DNA of 64,000 nucleotides from Bacteroidaceae bacterium (GCA_017483665.1 JAFUVM010000066.1:49697-113696), one strand, 5' to 3'. Counted from the first letter of the stretch, positions 9,610 to 18,046 are shown. The notes: generated from the sequence alone by a model not told the origin. Program-made: numbers and translations.

Positions 9610-9653
9610 GGGTGGCAGCCTCGTGCTGCACGGCACTGGCTGCCACCCCTTTT
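9610..9653 (+). terminator. Intrinsic terminator after the giant protein gene
   Basis: An 11-bp perfect stem, GGGTGGCAGCC (9610-9620) with GGCTGCCACCC (9638-9648), is followed by a T run. It also rules out the ATG at 9612 as the start of the next gene. Confidence 0.9.
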
Positions 9654-9674
9654 ACCTTACACAAAACAAAACAA

Positions 9675-11801
9675 ATGCTTAATGTCATGAGTAATATCAC
9701 AAATATAAGCAAACGGACGATGCAAAGCTGTCTGCTGCTGATGCTTTTCCTGGCACAGGCACTGACATCGTCCGCCCAGGTGGAAATCTCTGTGGAGGAT
9801 TTCACTATAGCAAGTGGCGAAACCAAGGAGGTGGCAGTGCTGCTCACCAACGACAAACAGGTAACTGCCCTGCAGCTGACTGTCGACCTTCCGGAAGGAC
9901 TGACCTACAAAGAAAACTCTGTGAACAAAACGGCACGCGTCAAAGGCCGCGGCGCTATGGTGCAGGCATCTGACAAGGATGCATATGAAAGAACAGGCAA
10001 GCTGGTGATTGTCGAGACCGACGGCACCATTGCTGCCGGTGAAGGAGCCATCATCACCTTCAGCGTGGAAGCCGGTACCCTTGACGACAAAGAAGAGGTT
10101 CTGAACATTGAGGACATCGAAATCGTCGATGACAATGGTACAAAGCTGAACGAGAACAAGACATGCACAGCCAAGGTGAAAATGCTGGGGCTGGATTGTA
10201 AGTTCTCTGCTCCCGAGAGCATCGAGGTGTCCGTGGGACAGGAATATCAGGTGGATGTCACAATGACCAATGTACAGGACCTTACGGCCCTCCAGGGTAC
10301 GCTCACCTTGCCCGAAGGACTGGAGATTGTACTGCCCGATGAAGGGGAGCCCAAGGAACGGTTCATCTATTCTGACCGTATTCCCAAGCAGTCACAGTTT
10401 AAGTTCGAGGATTATAACGGTTCCATCAACTTCGTGCTGAGTTCCTCCATGAATGCCAAAATTATCGAAAACGACGGCGTCATCTTCTCGTTCATCGTGA
10501 AGGCAACTGCTGACCTGGCCGAAGAAACAGAGATTTCACTTACCGACCTGCGCGTGGCAACCCCCACAGGAAAGTCCCAGCTCTGCGACCCCCTTACCAT
10601 CAAGGTGACCAACACCTCTGTTGCTGACAGGGCTGCCTTCGACGAGTACAAGGCTGAGCAGGCTGCTGCATTAGAGGCTCTGGCTGAGGAAGGCGACAGC
10701 GAGGCTTCGCAGGCCATCATCGCTGATGCCGTAGCTGACATCGAAGCTCTGGAGTACGACGAAGAGAAGTCGCTCGACGAGAACAAGGCTGCCATTGACG
10801 AAGTTGCCGCTTCAGCTCAGGAGGCTCTCGCTGCACAGCGTGCTGCCGAACAGCTGGCTGCCGACAAGGAAGCCTTCGCTGAGTATCTGGCTGAGCAGGC
10901 TGCTGCCGTAGAAGCTCTGGCCGAGGAAGACGACAGCGAGGCTGCACAGCAGATTCTCGCCGATGCCAAGGCTGCCATCGAAGCACTGGAATACGACGAA
11001 GAGAAGACGCTCGACGAGAACAAGGCTGCCGTTGACGCAGTAGCTGCTAACGCCCAGGAGGCTCTCACCGCACAGCGTGCCGCCGATGCAGAAGCTGCCA
11101 AGGCTGCTGCCAACGAGGAAGCCTACGAAACCCTGAAGGCTCAGTACAACGAACTGCGTGCTGCCCTGAGACAGGCCAAGAACACCATCAAGAACGACTA
11201 CCCGGAAGTGGCTTCGCAGTTTGATGACGCCATCGCTGACCTGGAAGACATGCTCAGTGATGCCATTGCCAAGCTGGAGGGCGAATATGCAGCTGAGAAG
11301 CTGACCGCAGAGAGCACACTGCAGAACGGCGAAGCTATCGCCGCCGGCATTGAGGCTCTGCTCGCTGACGTGGCTGCCGCTCAGCTCGCTGCCGACAAGG
11401 CTGCCTTCGAAGCATACCAGGCTGAACAGGCTGCTGCCGTAGAGGCAATGGCTGAGGAAGGCGACAGCGAGGCTTCGCAGGCCATCATCGCCGCCGCAGT
11501 TGAGGCCATCGAGGCCCTCGAGTACGACGAAGAGAAGACACTCGACGAGAACAAGGCTGCCGTAGACGAACTGGTTGCTCCCGTAGAGGAAGCTCTGGAA
11601 GCTCAGCGCGAGGCTGACGCCATCATCCCGGGCGACGTGAACGGCGACGGCAAGATCAACACGGTAGACGCCTCCTACATCCTGATGTACCTCGTAGGCA
11701 ATACTCCCGAGGACTTCGTAGAGAAAGCTGCCGACGTTGACGGTGACGGCAAGATTAACACCTTAGACGCTACAGCTATCCTGAAGAAGCTCGTGGAATA
11801 A
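9675..11801 (+). CDS. Secreted protein with two cohesin-like domains, coiled-coil repeats and a C-terminal dockerin
   Basis: About 708 residues from the ATG at 9675; 9687 and 9720 are alternative starts. A signal peptide ends at LTSSAQ. Two cohesin-like domains follow, each opening with a strand pattern such as VEISVEDFTIASGETKEV and containing ALQLTVDLPEGL or ALQGTLTLPEGL. Next come three near-identical ~75-residue alanine/glutamate repeats (FxEYxAEQAAAxEALAEEGDSEA then EALEYDEEKxLDENKAA), with a different coiled coil between repeats two and three. The C-terminus is a textbook dockerin with paired GDVNGDGKINTVDAS and ADVDGDGKINTLDAT loops. It lies between two proteins sharing these modules, which suggests that dockerins of one bind cohesin-like domains of another. 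That interaction is inferred. Confidence 0.85.
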   Translation: MLNVMSNITNISKRTMQSCLLLMLFLAQALTSSAQVEISVEDFTIASGETKEVAVLLTNDKQVTALQLTVDLPEGLTYKENSVNKTARVKGRGAMVQASDKDAYERTGKLVIVETDGTIAAGEGAIITFSVEAGTLDDKEEVLNIEDIEIVDDNGTKLNENKTCTAKVKMLGLDCKFSAPESIEVSVGQEYQVDVTMTNVQDLTALQGTLTLPEGLEIVLPDEGEPKERFIYSDRIPKQSQFKFEDYNGSINFVLSSSMNAKIIENDGVIFSFIVKATADLAEETEISLTDLRVATPTGKSQLCDPLTIKVTNTSVADRAAFDEYKAEQAAALEALAEEGDSEASQAIIADAVADIEALEYDEEKSLDENKAAIDEVAASAQEALAAQRAAEQLAADKEAFAEYLAEQAAAVEALAEEDDSEAAQQILADAKAAIEALEYDEEKTLDENKAAVDAVAANAQEALTAQRAADAEAAKAAANEEAYETLKAQYNELRAALRQAKNTIKNDYPEVASQFDDAIADLEDMLSDAIAKLEGEYAAEKLTAESTLQNGEAIAAGIEALLADVAAAQLAADKAAFEAYQAEQAAAVEAMAEEGDSEASQAIIAAAVEAIEALEYDEEKTLDENKAAVDELVAPVEEALEAQREADAIIPGDVNGDGKINTVDASYILMYLVGNTPEDFVEKAADVDGDGKINTLDATAILKKLVE

Positions 11802-11843
11802 ACAGATCAACTTTCAGAAGTTAAATAATTAAGATAAGAAGAC

Positions 11844-12989
11844 ATGAAAAAGTTAATTCTTAGTTTGTCTGTGCTCTTCGGACTAAGCGGAGCATCAATG
11901 GCACAGACTGTCTCTGCCTCCGACGTCGAGGCTCTGCCCGGCGAGAAGGTGACGGCTACTCTCAACCTCTCTGCACCTGCCGATGCCTTTACCGGCATAC
12001 AGATGGCACTGCAGTTCCCCGCTGAGGGCTTCACAATGGAGGCCAGCGGTGCCATAGAGGGATGGAACGGTTCGCTGGAGTACGGCACCATGAACGAAGG
12101 CAAGGTGAAAGTTGCTGCTGCCGCAGCCAAGACTTTCGAGTCGGCTACCCTCACGGTAGAATTCACGGTCGGAGCTGACGTGGCTGTCGGAGACTATTAT
12201 GTCAACGTGACGGACATCGTCTTTGAAGGTGCCGATGGCAACGCTGATGCTGAGGACGCAACATTCGTCGTAAGCGTAGTGGACCGCCACACGGTTGTCC
12301 TCGACGAGAATGACACCGAGGCTCCCGAAGCCAGCGAGGACGAAGTGAACGTCACCCTGAAGCGCACCATCAGTGCAGACGTCTGGAGCACAATCTGTCT
12401 GCCCTTCGCTGCTACCGGCGAACAGGTGAAGGCAGCCTTCGGCAACGATGTTGAGCTGGCCTCCTTCAGCGGCGTTGAGGTGGACGAGGAAAAGGACAAC
12501 ATCAACATGATGTTCACCGCAGCTGATGCTGCTGACGGCATCGAGGCCAATACCCCCATGCTCATCAAGGTGAGCGCAGACGTTGAGTCGGCCGAGTTTG
12601 AGAACGTCAGCATCGAAGCAGAAGAGGAGCCCGAAGTACAGGTTGGCGAAAGAAGGAAGTACAGCTACTTCCGCGGCACATACGCAGCAACGACGGTGCC
12701 CGAGGAGAACCTCTTCCTGAGCGGCAACAAGTTCTGGTACTCGACAGGCGCTTCTGCCATCAAGGGCTACCGCGGCTACTTCGAACTCTACTACGTGCTG
12801 GACGGCTACTACGACGTGGCTGAGGTGAAAGTGAACATCCTCTTCCTGGGCGACGAAGCAACCGGCATCAACAGCCTCACCCCGGCCCTCTCCGAAGGCG
12901 AAGGAGCTATCTATAACCTCGCAGGCCAGCGCGTGAGCAAGGCTCAGCATGGCATCAACATCGTGAATGGCAAGAAGGTCATCAGATAA
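11844..12989 (+). CDS. Secreted protein with an N-terminal cohesin-like domain and a Prevotella-type C-tail
   Basis: 381 residues. A signal peptide (MKKLILSLSVLFGLSGASMAQ) precedes a cohesin-like domain at about 22-150 (VSASDVEALPGEKVTATLNL, GIQMALQFPAEGF). The middle contains the TISADVWSTICLPFAATGEQV motif seen in many Prevotella surface proteins, and the end is YNLAGQRVSKAQHGINIVNGKKVIR, an export-associated tail. There is no dockerin. It starts 42 nt after the preceding gene and is followed after 41 nt by a small peptide gene and then a terminator, so the last three genes probably share a transcript. Likely role: a surface component receiving dockerin-bearing partners; this is inference from module content. 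Confidence 0.8.
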   Translation: MKKLILSLSVLFGLSGASMAQTVSASDVEALPGEKVTATLNLSAPADAFTGIQMALQFPAEGFTMEASGAIEGWNGSLEYGTMNEGKVKVAAAAAKTFESATLTVEFTVGADVAVGDYYVNVTDIVFEGADGNADAEDATFVVSVVDRHTVVLDENDTEAPEASEDEVNVTLKRTISADVWSTICLPFAATGEQVKAAFGNDVELASFSGVEVDEEKDNINMMFTAADAADGIEANTPMLIKVSADVESAEFENVSIEAEEEPEVQVGERRKYSYFRGTYAATTVPEENLFLSGNKFWYSTGASAIKGYRGYFELYYVLDGYYDVAEVKVNILFLGDEATGINSLTPALSEGEGAIYNLAGQRVSKAQHGINIVNGKKVIR

Positions 12990-13030
12990 TCTCGATCTCG
13001 AAGTTTAACCTCTTAATTACAGAAAAAGCT

Positions 13031-13213
13031 ATGAAAAAGATATATGTATGTCCTGCCATAAACATTGAAGATGCTACAGTAGAATCAATGCTCGCCTCCA
13101 GCATATTCAGCGATGACCCAAAGATTGACTTCGGAGGTGTCGACGGAGACGGCGACCTGAATGCGGACGTGAAGGAAGACTCCTGGGGTGTCTGGGACGA
13201 TGTAGACTTCTGA
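13031..13213 (+). CDS. Small acidic peptide (60 aa) in the surface-protein unit
   Basis: The start MKKIYVCPAINIEDATVE is followed by MLASSIF and a Gly/Asp-rich acidic second half ending WGVWDDVDF. Short proteins with the same plan (MKKxYxxP..., a small hydrophobic/Ser patch, acidic tail) are, from memory, common and poorly characterised in Prevotella. There is no clear signal peptide or transmembrane helix. A strong terminator follows 25 nt after the stop, and the gene sits 41 nt after the cohesin-like gene, which supports it being real and co-transcribed. The function is unknown; peptide signal, chaperone or processed product are all open. Confidence 0.7.
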   Translation: MKKIYVCPAINIEDATVESMLASSIFSDDPKIDFGGVDGDGDLNADVKEDSWGVWDDVDF

Positions 13214-13237
13214 TCTGACTTCAGACAAGAATGCCAA

Positions 13238-13273
13238 GGGGATGTGTCGGGAAACGGACACATCCCCTTTTTT
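13238..13273 (+). terminator. Intrinsic terminator closing the surface-protein cluster
   Basis: GGGGATGTGTC (13238-13248) pairs with GACACATCCCC (13257-13267), followed by six T. Confidence 0.9.
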
Positions 13274-13337
13274 GAGTGAATAATGGGTAAAATTAATACT
13301 TCTTTGTCAGCTTCTTGCACGTTATTTATTTTTTTGC

Positions 13338-13345
13338 TAATTTTG
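13338..13345 (+). promoter_or_regulatory. Probable -7 promoter element of the Rpn-type gene
   Basis: TAATTTTG fits TAnnTTTG, and a TTG lies at 13315-13317, close to the expected -33 distance. The ATG at 13377 is 31 nt downstream. Confidence 0.5.
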
Positions 13346-13376
13346 CTGTCGAAAACATATAAACAAGGAGGCTATT

Positions 13377-14360
13377 ATGGCAAAAGACAAATACGTACGC
13401 TTCGACTGGGCAGCTAAACGCATGCTCCGTAACAAGGCCAACTTCGGAGTGCTCGAAGGGCTCATCACAGTGCTCCTCGGACAGAAGATACAGATTGTCG
13501 AAGCCATCAAAATGGTGTCCGTACAACAAATCGACATGGTTCGTGATGTACAAGACTATCGAAACCGATCTTTCTTCCTTGCCAAAGATTTACATGGTGA
13601 GGTTTTTATGATTGAGTTGCATGTTGTCCGCCTTCTTTACTATTATGAGCGCATCCTCTACGGCGTGGCGAAGTCCATCACCGAACACATACAGCTTGGC
13701 GACAAGTACGACAAGGTGAAAAAGGTCTACAGCATCAGCATCCTCTACTTCGACCTGGGCAAGGGTGCCGACTACCTTTACCACGGGCAGACCACCTTCA
13801 AGGGTGTGCACACTGGCGACACGCTCCAGATAACGACGAAGGAGAAGGACATCATCGAGATGAAGACACCCGAGCAAATCTTCCCCGAGTACTTCCTCAT
13901 CCGCGTAAACGAGTTCAACAAGATGGCGACGACACCGCTGGAGGAGTGGCTCGACTACCTGCGCTCCGGCCACATCAAGGATGACACTACGGCTCCCGGA
14001 CTGCAGGATGCTCGCCGACAGCTACAGTACATGCAGATGCCGCGCGAGGAACAACTCTCCTACGACCGCCATCTGGATGCCATCATGATTCAGAACGATA
14101 TCATCTCCACTGCACAGAAGGAAGGAAGGGCTGAAGGAAGAGCTGAAGGTCGTGCTGAAGGAAGAGCTGAAGGTCGTGCTGAAGGAAGAGCTGAAGGTCG
14201 TGCTGAAGGTAGGGCTGAAGGTAGGGCTGAAGGTATTGCCATTGGCAAGCAGGAAGCAACCCTTTCCAATGCAAAGGCTTTAATAGAGAAGGGCGTACCA
14301 AAGGATATAATTATGCAGGCCCTCGGGCTTACCGACGAACAGATGCAGGACCTTTATTGA
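13377..14360 (+). CDS. Rpn-family PD-(D/E)XK nuclease / transposase-like protein
   Basis: 327 residues. The N-terminal ~190 residues follow the PDDEXK_2 (Rpn recombination-promoting nuclease) layout: DWAAKRMLRNKANFGVLEGLITVLL, then LAKDLHGEVFMIELHVVRLLYYYERILYGV, then YSISILYFDLG. The expected catalytic Asp before LAKD appears replaced (SFFLAKD) and the usual E-x-Q reads ELH, so nuclease activity is doubtful. A tandem GRAE repeat (about nine copies, ~14119-14235) leads into a short C-terminal helical segment (GVPKDIIMQALGLTDEQMQDLY). The repeat DNA could expand or contract in multiples of four residues. Such genes are numerous in Bacteroidales and act in horizontal-transfer-related recombination in E. 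coli; the role here is unknown. Confidence 0.75.
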   Translation: MAKDKYVRFDWAAKRMLRNKANFGVLEGLITVLLGQKIQIVEAIKMVSVQQIDMVRDVQDYRNRSFFLAKDLHGEVFMIELHVVRLLYYYERILYGVAKSITEHIQLGDKYDKVKKVYSISILYFDLGKGADYLYHGQTTFKGVHTGDTLQITTKEKDIIEMKTPEQIFPEYFLIRVNEFNKMATTPLEEWLDYLRSGHIKDDTTAPGLQDARRQLQYMQMPREEQLSYDRHLDAIMIQNDIISTAQKEGRAEGRAEGRAEGRAEGRAEGRAEGRAEGRAEGRAEGIAIGKQEATLSNAKALIEKGVPKDIIMQALGLTDEQMQDLY

Positions 14361-14364
14361 TGAT

Positions 14365-14407
14365 GAAAAAGGAGTCTGCCTACAGACTTTACAGGGAAAC
14401 AGACTCC
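14365..14407 (-). terminator. Intrinsic terminator of the sirtuin / nucleoside kinase / DUF5009-like unit
   Basis: On the minus strand, GGAGTCTG (14407-14400) pairs with CAGACTCC (14378-14371), followed by TTTTT. It lies 8 nt beyond the stop of the minus-strand membrane protein. Confidence 0.8.
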
Positions 14408-14414
14408 CCCGGAG

Positions 14415-15518
14415 CTACACCTTCAGGAACACGCGCTTGCGGTAGAGGAAGTAGAGGAAGAGCCAGCAGACGACGATGTAGGTCAACTGGGTGAAGAAGG
14501 CCTGCGAGTTCTCGGGCATCAGCTTCACAAGGCCGGAGAAGAGCTTCTCGGACGTGTAGGAGAAGTTGATGAAGCGCTGCCCCAGGTAGATGGTGATGGA
14601 GTTCATGCCGATGACCGTGAAGAAAAGCGTCCACTTGCGCCACCCCAGCACCTCTATGAAGTAGTAGAACAGGGCGAACATCACAAGGGAATATCCAGCG
14701 ACGGCCAGCACAAACGAGCTGCTCCACAGGGCCTTGTTGATGGGATAGACGATGTTCCACGCTGCACCCAAGAGGGCAAAGACGATGCCTGCCGCGAAGA
14801 GCATGAGCGCCGTCCTCGACGTAGGCTTGGAACGCTGCACGAAAAGACCGGTAAGCATTCCCAGCATCGCCGTACAGATGGCAGGGATGGTGGACAGAAG
14901 GCCCTCCGGGTCGTAGTCGGGCTTGTAGCAATGGGCACCCAGCAACGTGCGGTCGATGTAGCAGGCAATGTTGCCTTCGCGCGTCAGAGGGTCGACAGCG
15001 GGACTGACATCCGGTGCGTGCACGAAAGCAGAAACCAGCCAGTAGGCAATCAGGATGACCGGCACGACGGCTACCTTCGACCACAACTTCTTACCTGTGG
15101 CTGTGAAGATGAGGGCCGCAAACATCCATGCCAGACCGATTCGCCCCAGCACGCTGGGGAAACGCTGCGTGGCGAACTCGAAGTTCAGCAGGCCTCCGTA
15201 GACTATGCCCAGGAGTACCAGCGTCAAGCCGCGGCGTACAATCTTCAGATAGATGCTTGTCGTGGACTTTCCCTTCTCTATCTGTTTCTGCAAAGAGAAG
15301 GGGAACGAGATGCCCGCGATGAAGAGGAACAGGGGGAAGATGGTGTCGTGGTGGCGGAGTCCGTCCCACTCTACGTGACTCATCTGCTCGGCCAGCGTCT
15401 CGGTCAGGCCGCAGGGCAGCCACTTAGCTAAGGCTGCAATCAGGCCTGCGCCGCCCATGATGAACAGCATGTCGAAGCCGCGGAGGGCGTCGAGGGAAGT
15501 TAAACGATTCTTTTCCAT
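14415..15518 (-). CDS. Multi-spanning acyltransferase-like membrane protein (DUF5009 / heparan-alpha-glucosaminide N-acetyltransferase-like)
   Basis: 367 residues. It starts with SLDALRGFDMLFIMGGAG, the hallmark of the HGSNAT/NagX family. About ten hydrophobic segments follow, with HHDTIFPLFLFIAGISFPFSL near residue 55-75. Family members acetylate glucosamine-type sugars across a membrane using acetyl-CoA in the lysosomal enzyme; bacterial members are thought to act on amino-sugar or cell-wall products. It is the last gene of a minus-strand unit, 45 nt after the nucleoside kinase stop, and a terminator follows. The substrate cannot be read from the sequence. Confidence 0.8.
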   Translation of the reverse strand: MEKNRLTSLDALRGFDMLFIMGGAGLIAALAKWLPCGLTETLAEQMSHVEWDGLRHHDTIFPLFLFIAGISFPFSLQKQIEKGKSTTSIYLKIVRRGLTLVLLGIVYGGLLNFEFATQRFPSVLGRIGLAWMFAALIFTATGKKLWSKVAVVPVILIAYWLVSAFVHAPDVSPAVDPLTREGNIACYIDRTLLGAHCYKPDYDPEGLLSTIPAICTAMLGMLTGLFVQRSKPTSRTALMLFAAGIVFALLGAAWNIVYPINKALWSSSFVLAVAGYSLVMFALFYYFIEVLGWRKWTLFFTVIGMNSITIYLGQRFINFSYTSEKLFSGLVKLMPENSQAFFTQLTYIVVCWLFLYFLYRKRVFLKV

Positions 15519-15563
15519 GTTTTCGTTATTTCATTATTACGTTATTACGACTTTTCAGGCGGC

Positions 15564-17222
15564 TTAGTATTTGAACGAGCTGCCTCCGGCGAACTCGCGC
15601 AACAGGCTGGTGGGCGGCACCTGATCGCCCGGGATGCTGCGGAAATAGGCCAGGAACTTGCGCAGACGCGTCGCTTCGGCATACTCGACGGCACGTTCCG
15701 GCACCTGTTCCAGGATGGGCAGCACCTGGTCGCGTATCACGCCCAGCTCGTAGAGAAGAGCGCTGTTGAAGGTGGCGTCAGCCAGTTCCTGGAAGGGCAG
15801 AATCCACTTCTCTTCGCCCGCCTTGACGCTCGGTGCGCGCTTGATGGTCTCTACGGCCGAGAAGCCGCGGTATCTGTAGTCGCGCAGGACGCGGCGCAGC
15901 AGGCGGATGTCATCCGTGGGGATGTGGTTGTGGTCGTCCAGCTGGATGGTCGTAAGGGCCGAGACGTAGATGCGATACTTCTTTTCCTCCGGTATCTGGC
16001 GCGTGAAGATTGGGTTGAGGGCATGGTTGCCTTCGAGCAGGATGACGTCCTCCGGCCCGATGCGGAGCTTGCGCCCCTCGTAGACACGTTCGCCGATGCG
16101 GAAATCGTAGCGTGGCAGATTCACCTCCTCGCCGCGCAGCAGGGCATTCATCTGGGCATTGAAGAGCTCGGTATCGACAGCCCCGATGCACTCGAAGTCG
16201 TACTCCCCGTTGGCATCCTTCGGTGTGTCGACGCGATTGACGAAGTAGTCGTCCGTGCTGATGATGTGAGGTCGCAGGCCGCAGGCCATGAGCAGGATAG
16301 CCATTCGCTTCGCCGTGGTCGTCTTGCCGCTGCTGCTCGGTCCGGCCAGGAGCACGATGCGGGCACCGCGCTCGGCTATCTCGTCGGCTATGCCCACCAG
16401 CTTCTTCTCCTGCAAGGCCTCGCTGACGTTGATGAGGTCGGTGGCGTGTCCGGCCAGGATAGCCGCGTTGAGTTCGCCCACGGTGCTCACGCCCAGGATG
16501 TCCTGCCAGCGCCGGTGCTCCAGGATGACACCGAGCATCTTCTGCTGCTCCACCATCTCTTCCAGCCGCCAGGGCTCCTTCACCGACGGGATGCGCAGCA
16601 GGAGGCTGTCGTAGAACTTGACGAGGTCGAACAGCTGCACCTGGCTGGTGCGGGTGAGCAGGCAGCCGTAGAAGTAGTCGATGGTCTGGCCCAACCTATA
16701 ATAATATGTGTAGAGGCTGTCCTGACTCTCCAGGAGTTGCACCTTGCTGGCCATGCCATGTTGCTGGAACATCTCGATGGCTTCCTCGATGGGGCACTGG
16801 ATGCGGTGGATAGGCATGTCGTCGGTTATGATTTCCTGCATGCGTTGCTTGATGACACGGACGTCCTCTTCCTCCACCGGACGCCCGATGCGCAGCTCGC
16901 AATAATAGCCGCGGGACACGGCGCTCCCGATGATGAGCTGCGCCCCGGGGAAGGTGTCCTCCACGGCCTTAGCAAGGATGAAGAAGAGGGTGCGTGTGTA
17001 GGTGCGGATTCCGCTGGGCGTGGAGAGCGAGAGGAACTCCACGTCCTTGTTGTTGTAGAAGCGGTAGTTCATGCCCTGCACCTTGTTGTTGACGCGAGCC
17101 GCCACGGGACCGTAGTCCATGTGGAAGTTTGCTTGTTCGAAGACATCGTAGAGCGAGCTGCCGAAAGGCACGCTTATCCGCTTCCCATTGTTGCGGCAAC
17201 GGATCTTGAGTTCACTTGGCAT
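15564..17222 (-). CDS. Nucleoside (uridine-like) kinase with N-terminal TGS domain
   Basis: About 552 residues from the ATG at 17222; the longer frame to 17276 would overlap the sirtuin gene, so the shorter start is used. An N-terminal TGS-like domain (SELKIRCRNNGKRISVPFGSSLYDV) is followed by a threonyl-tRNA-synthetase-like second domain (residues ~70-220) and a PRK/uridine-kinase domain with P-loop LAGPSSSGKTTTAKRM and STDDYFVNR. This architecture is common in Bacteroidales and clostridia and annotated as nucleoside kinase. Expected reaction: ATP-dependent phosphorylation of a nucleoside such as uridine in the cytoplasm. It lies 10 nt after the sirtuin gene and is probably co-transcribed with it. 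Confidence 0.88.
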   Translation of the reverse strand: MPSELKIRCRNNGKRISVPFGSSLYDVFEQANFHMDYGPVAARVNNKVQGMNYRFYNNKDVEFLSLSTPSGIRTYTRTLFFILAKAVEDTFPGAQLIIGSAVSRGYYCELRIGRPVEEEDVRVIKQRMQEIITDDMPIHRIQCPIEEAIEMFQQHGMASKVQLLESQDSLYTYYYRLGQTIDYFYGCLLTRTSQVQLFDLVKFYDSLLLRIPSVKEPWRLEEMVEQQKMLGVILEHRRWQDILGVSTVGELNAAILAGHATDLINVSEALQEKKLVGIADEIAERGARIVLLAGPSSSGKTTTAKRMAILLMACGLRPHIISTDDYFVNRVDTPKDANGEYDFECIGAVDTELFNAQMNALLRGEEVNLPRYDFRIGERVYEGRKLRIGPEDVILLEGNHALNPIFTRQIPEEKKYRIYVSALTTIQLDDHNHIPTDDIRLLRRVLRDYRYRGFSAVETIKRAPSVKAGEEKWILPFQELADATFNSALLYELGVIRDQVLPILEQVPERAVEYAEATRLRKFLAYFRSIPGDQVPPTSLLREFAGGSSFKY

Positions 17223-17232
17223 GGTATTTATT

Positions 17233-17925
17233 TTAAGAGAGAATTGACATGAGTTCCTGCATGCCTTCGCTGGCACCCTTCATGATGTGGCGGAACTTCT
17301 CCTCGCTGTTCCACGTCACAGGCTTCGGGTCGATGAGGTAGATGGGCGTGCCGGGCGGTACGCAGCGCGTCAGTCCTGCGGCAGGATAGACGTTCAGGCT
17401 CGTACCGATGACAATGAGCATGTCTGCCTTGGCACATTCCTCTACAGCTTTATCTATTTCGGGCACGGCCTCACCGAACCAGACGATGAAGGGCCTGAGC
17501 TGGCTGCCGTCAGCGGCAACGTCGCCCATCTTCACCTCGAGATGCTCAGGGTCGAGCGTCTTGATGTAGCGCGGGTCGTTGGGCGAGAAGCTGCTCGTCA
17601 CCTTCATCAGCTCGCCGTGCAAGTGGATGACGTGCGAACTGCCGGCCCGCTCGTGCAGGTCGTCGACGTTCTGCGTCACGACGATCACCTCGTGCTGCTT
17701 CTCCAATTCAGCCACAAGCCTGTGCCCCAGGCAAGGCTGCACCTCGAGCAGTTGCTTCCTTCGCACATTATAGAACTCCGTCACCAGCTTCGGGTCGCGT
17801 GCCCATCCCTCGGGCGTCGCCACATCCTCCACGTTATACTGTTCCCAAAGACCTCCATTGTCGCGAAATGTACTGATGCCGCTTTCGGCACTCATACCCG
17901 CTCCTGTCAAGACAATGACTCTCAT
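17233..17925 (-). CDS. cobB: Sir2-family NAD-dependent protein deacylase (sirtuin)
   Basis: 230 residues. It contains GAGMSAESGISTFRD (NAD binding), TQNVDDLHERAG, and HLHGE with the catalytic His. FYNVRRKQL matches the Tyr-x-x-Arg motif that in class III sirtuins (SIRT5, CobB) favours succinyl/malonyl-lysine. The four zinc-binding Cys that normally follow the catalytic His are absent: after HLHGELMKVTSSFSPNDPRY no CxxC pairs occur. Expected reaction: removal of acyl groups from lysine using NAD+, releasing nicotinamide and O-acyl-ADP-ribose. First gene of the minus-strand unit; a TATATTTG promoter element lies upstream, divergent from the FKBP gene. Confidence 0.88.
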   Translation of the reverse strand: MRVIVLTGAGMSAESGISTFRDNGGLWEQYNVEDVATPEGWARDPKLVTEFYNVRRKQLLEVQPCLGHRLVAELEKQHEVIVVTQNVDDLHERAGSSHVIHLHGELMKVTSSFSPNDPRYIKTLDPEHLEVKMGDVAADGSQLRPFIVWFGEAVPEIDKAVEECAKADMLIVIGTSLNVYPAAGLTRCVPPGTPIYLIDPKPVTWNSEEKFRHIMKGASEGMQELMSILS

Positions 17926-17953
17926 AATTCGGCATTTTAATGTTAAAGATATG

Positions 17954-17961
17954 CAAATATA
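17954..17961 (-). promoter_or_regulatory. Probable -7 promoter element of the sirtuin unit
   Basis: On the minus strand this reads TATATTTG (TAnnTTTG), 28 nt upstream of the sirtuin ATG. Its -33 partner is weak. Confidence 0.5.
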
Positions 17962-18006
17962 GCAAAAAAGTTTTGAATTAGAGATTAGGGATTAGAGATT
18001 ATTTTG

Positions 18007-18014
18007 TAATTTTG
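18007..18014 (+). promoter_or_regulatory. Probable -7 promoter element of the first FKBP gene
   Basis: TAATTTTG sits 32 nt before the ATG at 18047. Between it and the divergent sirtuin promoter is a short GATTAGA-type 7-bp repeat (about 17977-18000). Confidence 0.5.
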
Positions 18015-18046
18015 CGGCGCATTTAACATTACATACTTAATATATT

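Noticed and set aside
9612-9674. Use of the ATG at 9612 as start of the second cohesin/dockerin protein
   Set aside because: It lies inside the terminator stem of the preceding gene; a signal peptide starts from 9675, 9687 or 9720.
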